Shown: piece by piece, positions 62,214-64,000 of the stretch | Numbering within the stretch: the first letter of the stretch is position 1 | Layout: the number at the start of each line of letters is the position of its first letter | DNA from: Rickettsia endosymbiont of Ceutorhynchus obstrictus | GTDB lineage: Bacteria; Pseudomonadota; Alphaproteobacteria; Rickettsiales; Rickettsiaceae | Direction of reading: 5' to 3' | DNA length: 64,000 nt | Assembly: GCF_964026565.1 (NCBI RefSeq) | Contig: NZ_OZ032162.1 | Location: forward strand, 434,001-498,000 | Notes under the pieces: model-generated | The model's database searches: none | Seen by the model: the letters and a program-made list of their open reading frames with translations, nothing else | Told to the model about the DNA's origin: nothing | Made by a program: the position numbers and the translations under genes

Positions 62214-64000
62214 GTGAAAATTCGATCAATTATTAAATTAACAATTATAGCAATAACTGTTTTCTACTGTCATTTTTTATTAGCCGACGGCACTATTCAA
62301 AAAGTAACGATAGAAGGGAATCATCGAGTAGAACGTTCTACTATCGAGAGCTATTTAAACCTTAAAGTCGGTGATGTTTATAATTCATCAAAAGAAGACG
62401 AAGCAGTTAAAAATTTATATGCTACTTCGCTTTTTAAAAATATAAATATTAAATTTTTAAACGGTGGTAATCTTGTTGTTACCGTTACGGAAACACCTTT
62501 TATAAGTAGCGTGGTATTTACCGGTAATTCTAAAATAAAAACGGGAATGCTAGCTAAAGAGATTTATACCGTGTCGGGTGAGTCACTCAGCCAGGCAAAA
62601 ATTGAATTGGACCTAAAAAAAATACTGGAAATATATAAACGTTCAGGGCGTTTTTCCAGTACCGTAACACCTAAAATCGAGAATTTAGAAAATAATAGGG
62701 TTAAAGTTATATTTGATATCGCCGAAGGACCGAAAACCGGTATAAAATACATTTATTTTAGCGGTAATGAACATTATCGTGACGGTGAACTTAAAACCGT
62801 TATTTTAACTAGAGAATCTAGATGGTTTCGTTTTCTAGAAACTAACGACACTTATGATCCGGATCGCATAGAATACGATAAAGAGCTATTAAAAGAGTTT
62901 TACCAGTCAGTCGGATTTGCTGATTTTAGATTAATATCGGCAACAGCAACACTAAGCCCTACTAAAGAATATTTCACTCTTACCTATTCGCTAGATGAAG
63001 GAGATAAATATAAGTTCGGTGATATTACGATCGATAATAAGTTACCGAATATTAATATATCAGAAATTAATAAATTTATTACCGTCAAACAAGGTGATAT
63101 TTTTAATATGAAAGCTTTAGATAATACGGCTGAAAAAATTGCCGGATATTTTGCTAGCATGGGCTATCCGGCTGTAAATGTTTATCCGGATATAGAAAAT
63201 AAAAATTCAGATCACACTATTAACATTAAATTTATTATCGATAAAGCAGATAGAGTTTTTATAAATAAAATTAACATTAATAATAATTTAAAAACTGAAG
63301 ATAAGGTTATAAGAAGAGAGTTTAAGGTTGAAGAAGGGGATATATTTAATCGCACCTATATAGAAAAAGGCGAACGTAATCTCCGAAACTTAGATTATTT
63401 TGAAAAAGTGGCTATTATCGTCACTCCGACAAAAGAAAAAGACAAATACGACCTTAATATTGACGTTGATGAAAAATCTACTTCTTCTGTCGGCTTTGAC
63501 TTCGGGTATAATACCTCCGGCGGTATATTTGGGCGTTTATCCTTTTTAGAACGTAACCTAGTCGGCACCGGTAAATTACTAAATGCCGGCGTGCTAATGG
63601 GTAAAAAAAGCTCTAGTTTGTATGCCGGTATAACGGAGCCGCATTTTTTAGATAGAGATTTATCTCTTAGTGGTAATATATTTAGAGAGTATAGTGGTCG
63701 TGGTTCTACTTTTTTATCTCAAGGAGATCAAGGATATAAAAAACATTCTATTGGTTTTAAAACTTCGCTCGGTTATGAGATTATGGAAGATTTAAGCCAT
63801 GAAATTGATTATTTGATTAAGCAAGATACTTTAAATGCTCCAAGTCCGTCAAATTCGATATTTTTAACCGAACAAATGGGGAAATTTACTACCTCGGCAA
63901 TAGGTCAGACTATTACCTATGATCAAACGGATAGTAGAATTATTCCAAAAAACGGTTACTTAATAAGCGGTACGCAAGAATTTGCTGGCGTCGGCGGAAA
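62214..64000 (+). CDS. bamA: BamA outer-membrane assembly factor, 3'-truncated by window edge
   Basis: About 595 residues are visible and the frame is open to the last base. The start is GTG at 62214, with AAGAAGG upstream. A signal peptide (about 1-24, ending LLADG) is followed by POTRA domains beginning IQKVTIEGNHRVERSTIESYL, then the barrel with the FGRLSFLERNLVGTGKLL segment near 440. BamA inserts beta-barrel proteins, such as the Sca autotransporter in this window, into the outer membrane. The remaining ~170 residues of barrel lie beyond the window. Confidence 0.95.
   Translation, partial: MKIRSIIKLTIIAITVFYCHFLLADGTIQKVTIEGNHRVERSTIESYLNLKVGDVYNSSKEDEAVKNLYATSLFKNINIKFLNGGNLVVTVTETPFISSVVFTGNSKIKTGMLAKEIYTVSGESLSQAKIELDLKKILEIYKRSGRFSSTVTPKIENLENNRVKVIFDIAEGPKTGIKYIYFSGNEHYRDGELKTVILTRESRWFRFLETNDTYDPDRIEYDKELLKEFYQSVGFADFRLISATATLSPTKEYFTLTYSLDEGDKYKFGDITIDNKLPNINISEINKFITVKQGDIFNMKALDNTAEKIAGYFASMGYPAVNVYPDIENKNSDHTINIKFIIDKADRVFINKININNNLKTEDKVIRREFKVEEGDIFNRTYIEKGERNLRNLDYFEKVAIIVTPTKEKDKYDLNIDVDEKSTSSVGFDFGYNTSGGIFGRLSFLERNLVGTGKLLNAGVLMGKKSSSLYAGITEPHFLDRDLSLSGNIFREYSGRGSTFLSQGDQGYKKHSIGFKTSLGYEIMEDLSHEIDYLIKQDTLNAPSPSNSIFLTEQMGKFTTSAIGQTITYDQTDSRIIPKNGYLISGTQEFAGVGG

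Overview
This AT-rich window (coding density reduced by repeats) is a chromosomal segment of a Rickettsia. The evidence is mutually consistent. It has reductive-genome housekeeping genes of alphaproteobacterial type (mipZ, coxC, ctaG, SURF1, coq7, iscX, thyX, an Atm1-like ABC exporter close to the mitochondrial one). It has a lone VirB2 pilin gene as in the rickettsial vir homolog (rvh) type IV secretion system, a Sca-type autotransporter, and a protein with the catalytic motifs of the Rickettsia phosphatidylinositol kinase Risk1. Above all, it is full of Rickettsia palindromic elements (RPEs), several of them inserted in frame inside genes. The species cannot be fixed by eye; the very high repeat load argues against the most reduced typhus-group genomes.

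Layout. 0-3.5 kb: 3' part of an RND efflux pump, then SURF1. 3.7-8.5 kb (minus): a GTPase-TPR protein downstream of a penicillin-binding protein 1C that carries three different in-frame repeat inserts. 9-11 kb: a Sca-like autotransporter with its own strong promoter. 11.2-16.6 kb: a small hypothetical, pepA-mipZ (overlapping), aspS. 17-21 kb (minus): Risk1-like kinase and uvrB. 21-24 kb: glutaredoxin and the Atm1-type exporter. 24-28 kb: an AddA-like helicase without its nuclease domain, an orphan ribbon-helix-helix antitoxin and a vapBC pair. 28-31 kb (minus): coq7, holA, lptE. 31-33 kb: two convergent Rickettsia-type unknowns, a 528-residue repeat protein and an ankyrin protein (candidate secreted effectors). 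33.5-40 kb: mutS, rpiB, an NlpD-like lipoprotein, a YgjP-type metallopeptidase, thyX. 40.8-43.3 kb: small proteins, a structured RNA that may be 6S RNA, coxC, rvhB2. 44-49 kb: hemW, rpoH, ctaG, mnmA. 49-57 kb: an amino-acid permease, hisS, tolQRA and tolB. 57-64 kb: a YwqG-like protein, tRNA-Thr(CGU), a HIG1-type membrane protein, iscX, rlmE, nusB, rseP and the start of bamA.

Functional themes are cell envelope and division (PBP1C, NlpD-like, MipZ, Tol, LptE, BamA, RseP), respiratory chain assembly (SURF1, CtaG, CoxC, HIG1, Coq7), translation and tRNA (aspS, hisS, mnmA, tRNA-Thr), DNA repair (uvrB, mutS, addA-like), and host interaction (Sca, Risk1-like, rvhB2, the two unknowns).

Almost every intergenic space is filled with nested palindromic repeats. 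At least four non-autonomous transposon-like families can be separated by their terminal inverted repeats and target duplications: (1) GGCGTTGTTGCATGG ends with 9-bp duplications; (2) a 188-bp element with CCCACTACTG ends that always sits at the same site (TCAAG duplicated) inside another palindrome; (3) a 146-bp element with CCACAGCTGTCC ends and a 7-bp duplication; (4) a 161-bp element with GGCTCTGTGAAC ends flanked by TA. No transposase gene is present in the window.
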